From contig SFFJ01000007.1 in assembly GCA_004557855.1 (NCBI GenBank), positions 1 through 64,000 of the forward strand: DNA of 64,000 nucleotides. The letters are read 5' to 3'. This stretch comes from Oscillospiraceae bacterium (lineage in GTDB: Bacteria; Bacillota; Clostridia; Oscillospirales; Ruminococcaceae). Position numbers and translations under genes: made by a program. The notes below the pieces were generated by a model that saw nothing but the letters and a program-made list of their open reading frames with translations, searched no databases and was not told the origin of the DNA. Shown here one piece after another: positions 62,764 to 64,000 of this stretch (position 1 is its first letter; every line of letters begins with the position of its first letter).

Positions 62764-63459
62764 ATGGGTATTTTGCAGAGATTTACTGACATCATGAGTG
62801 CGAACATCAACAGCCTGCTTACCGGCGCCGAGGAGAAGAATGCCGGAAAGCTGCTGGAAAAGTATCTGAATGACGCCCGCGCCAACCTGGAAGAGCTGAA
62901 GTCTGAAACCTCCGCCATTATTGCGGATGAAATGGCCGCAGCCCGCCGCGTCAACGCCAACAGCGAGGAAATTGCGAAGTATGACCGTTATGCCGAGCAG
63001 GCTGTACTGGCCGGCAATGACGAAGACGCCAGAAAGTTCCTGGATGCCAAGAGCCAGCTGACCGCCAAGAAGGCCGACCTGGAGAACGCCTACCAGCTGG
63101 CCAAAGATAACAGCGATAAGATGCGCCAGATGACCCGCAAGCTGATGGATGACATCGCCTCTGCCGAGGGCAAGATGGTAGAGCTGCGTGCGAAGCTTTC
63201 CGTGGCCGAGCACAAGGAGAAGATGGATGACCTGATGCACAAGGTTTCCGGCCGCACCGATATGACCGGCTTCGAGAATATGATGGAAGCCGTTCAGAAG
63301 CGCATTGACTCGGTGGATGCCAAGGTTGCCCTGAACGAGGAGCTGGCCGATAAGATGGACATTAAGAAGCTGGAAGAAAAATATAGCGAAAAGGCTGCCG
63401 AGGTTTCCGCCACCGTCGAGGCCGACCTCGCTGCACTGAAGGCTCGTCTGGGCAAGTAA
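62764..63459 (+). CDS. pspA: PspA/IM30 (phage-shock protein A) family protein
   Basis: Encodes 231 residues, almost wholly helical with heptad-like charged repeats. The start Met-Gly-Ile-Leu-Gln-Arg-Phe-Thr-Asp-Ile-Met-Ser-Ala-Asn-Ile-Asn-Ser-Leu-Leu is the amphipathic N-terminal helix typical of PspA, which binds stressed membranes. It polymerises into rods or rings of the ESCRT-III type. AGGAGG precedes the ATG. The next gene, a zinc-ribbon protein, begins three bases after its stop and probably shares the transcript. Confidence 0.93.
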   Translation: MGILQRFTDIMSANINSLLTGAEEKNAGKLLEKYLNDARANLEELKSETSAIIADEMAAARRVNANSEEIAKYDRYAEQAVLAGNDEDARKFLDAKSQLTAKKADLENAYQLAKDNSDKMRQMTRKLMDDIASAEGKMVELRAKLSVAEHKEKMDDLMHKVSGRTDMTGFENMMEAVQKRIDSVDAKVALNEELADKMDIKKLEEKYSEKAAEVSATVEADLAALKARLGK

Positions 63460-63462
63460 GTT

Positions 63463-64000
63463 ATGGCCGCAACGGAACAAACCAATGTCGCGCTGCGGTG
63501 TCCCACCTGCGGCGGAAATATTGTTTTTGATCCGGAGGCACAGCAGTTTCGTTGTGCCTCTTGTGGCAGTGTGCAGGAAGTGACCCCCGGCAAGGATTTC
63601 GTGGAGGAATATGACTTTGGCGAATACCGTGCCCGTGAGGGCAGCCGGATGCTGGAAAACGGCGAGACTGCCCTGCACTGCGACGCCTGCGGCGCCGAAT
63701 TCTTCCTCCCGGCGGAGGGAACTGCCGCCGTCTGCCCCATGTGCGGATCCCCGCAGATCAAACCGGAGGCAGCGCATAACGGCATACCCGTGGAGGGAGT
63801 GGTGCCCTTTGCCATTGACCGCTACGAGGCGCAGCAGCGCTTCGGGAAATGGATCCGCAAGCGGTGGTTTGCCCCCAATAACCTGAAAAAGAGCTTTGCC
63901 GAGGGCGAGCTGGTGGGCATGTACGTACCCTTCTGGACCTACGATGCCGACGTCGTCAGCCAGTATTGCGGACGGGGCGGGCGTTCCCAGACCCGGAAGG
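63463..64000 (+). CDS. Zinc-ribbon membrane-stress-associated protein (cut by window edge)
   Basis: The first 179 residues are inside the window. Three Cys-X2-Cys pairs form zinc ribbons: Cys-Pro-Thr-Cys-Gly-Gly and Cys-Ala-Ser-Cys-Gly (about 13-34), then Cys-Asp-Ala-Cys-Gly with Cys-Pro-Met-Cys-Gly (about 71-91). They are followed by Phe-Ala-Ile-Asp-Arg-Tyr-Glu-Ala and Tyr-Val-Pro-Phe-Trp-Thr-Tyr-Asp. This layout is that of the 'TFIIB-type zinc ribbon' proteins often found beside pspA in Firmicutes, often with later membrane segments. Function not established. No site is evident between the genes, so it may be translationally coupled to pspA. Confidence 0.8.
   Translation, partial: MAATEQTNVALRCPTCGGNIVFDPEAQQFRCASCGSVQEVTPGKDFVEEYDFGEYRAREGSRMLENGETALHCDACGAEFFLPAEGTAAVCPMCGSPQIKPEAAHNGIPVEGVVPFAIDRYEAQQRFGKWIRKRWFAPNNLKKSFAEGELVGMYVPFWTYDADVVSQYCGRGGRSQTRK

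Overview
The window looks like chromosome from an anaerobic, spore-forming, butyrate-producing member of the Clostridia (Oscillospiraceae/Ruminococcaceae-like). The evidence is direct: a complete crotonase-type butyrate operon (thl-crt-hbd-bcd-etfB-etfA, minus strand, 44.1-38.1 kb), oxygen-defence proteins typical of strict anaerobes (superoxide reductase, rubrerythrin, reverse rubrerythrin), a class III ribonucleotide reductase with its activase, and sporulation genes (SpoIID, BofA). The core is GC-rich with AGGAGG-type ribosome binding sites. I do not name a genus.

Left end, 1-4.48 kb: a visibly AT-richer island abutting two tRNA-Ser genes. It holds the first codons of an exported protein, a C39-like secreted cysteine peptidase, two exported or membrane-anchored proteins of unknown function, and a compact defence-type module. 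That module is a strong promoter, a short RNA made of three 34-bp tandem repeats, a terminator, and a ToxN/AbiQ-family endoribonuclease: a type III toxin-antitoxin system. A second copy of nearly the same promoter follows the toxin and drives what appears to be an unrelated structured non-coding RNA with its own terminator. A 15-bp palindrome (TGTTCAA-S-TTGAACA) occurs four times across this module.

Core, 4.7-44.7 kb: spoIID and an ECF sigma/anti-sigma pair on the minus strand; then gdpP-rplI-dnaB-tilS-hpt-ftsH with three 4-bp ATGA overlaps; a type II topoisomerase pair (parE/parC-like); secG; a lipoprotein; an iron alcohol dehydrogenase; a MarR regulator with a serine-palmitoyltransferase-like enzyme and a short-chain reductase (possible sphingoid-type lipid branch); an amino-acid-type ABC transporter behind a T-box leader; a TrxB-like flavoprotein; nrdD/nrdG behind NrdR-like boxes; redox-defence genes; ndk; the butyrate operon; and coaD.

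Right part, 45-64 kb: Nudix, DUF523, HAD and pseudouridine synthase genes, a VanY-type carboxypeptidase, prmA, yaaL-bofA, a 39-residue polar protein, reverse rubrerythrin under a Fur/PerR-like operator, carbamate kinase, an NTPase/ECF S-component/flavoprotein operon, a DUF308 protein, a Crp/Fnr regulator divergent from a membrane protein, a ROK glucokinase, PspA, and a truncated zinc-ribbon protein at the edge.

Most longer intergenic gaps in the GC-rich part are filled by strings of short perfect hairpins with TGCG, TTCG or TCCG loops, mixed and matched from locus to locus. One composite module recurs at least seven times between 47 and 55 kb, and several gaps contain tandem duplications of 100-280 bp. 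These explain almost all of the long antisense open frames, which are not genes.
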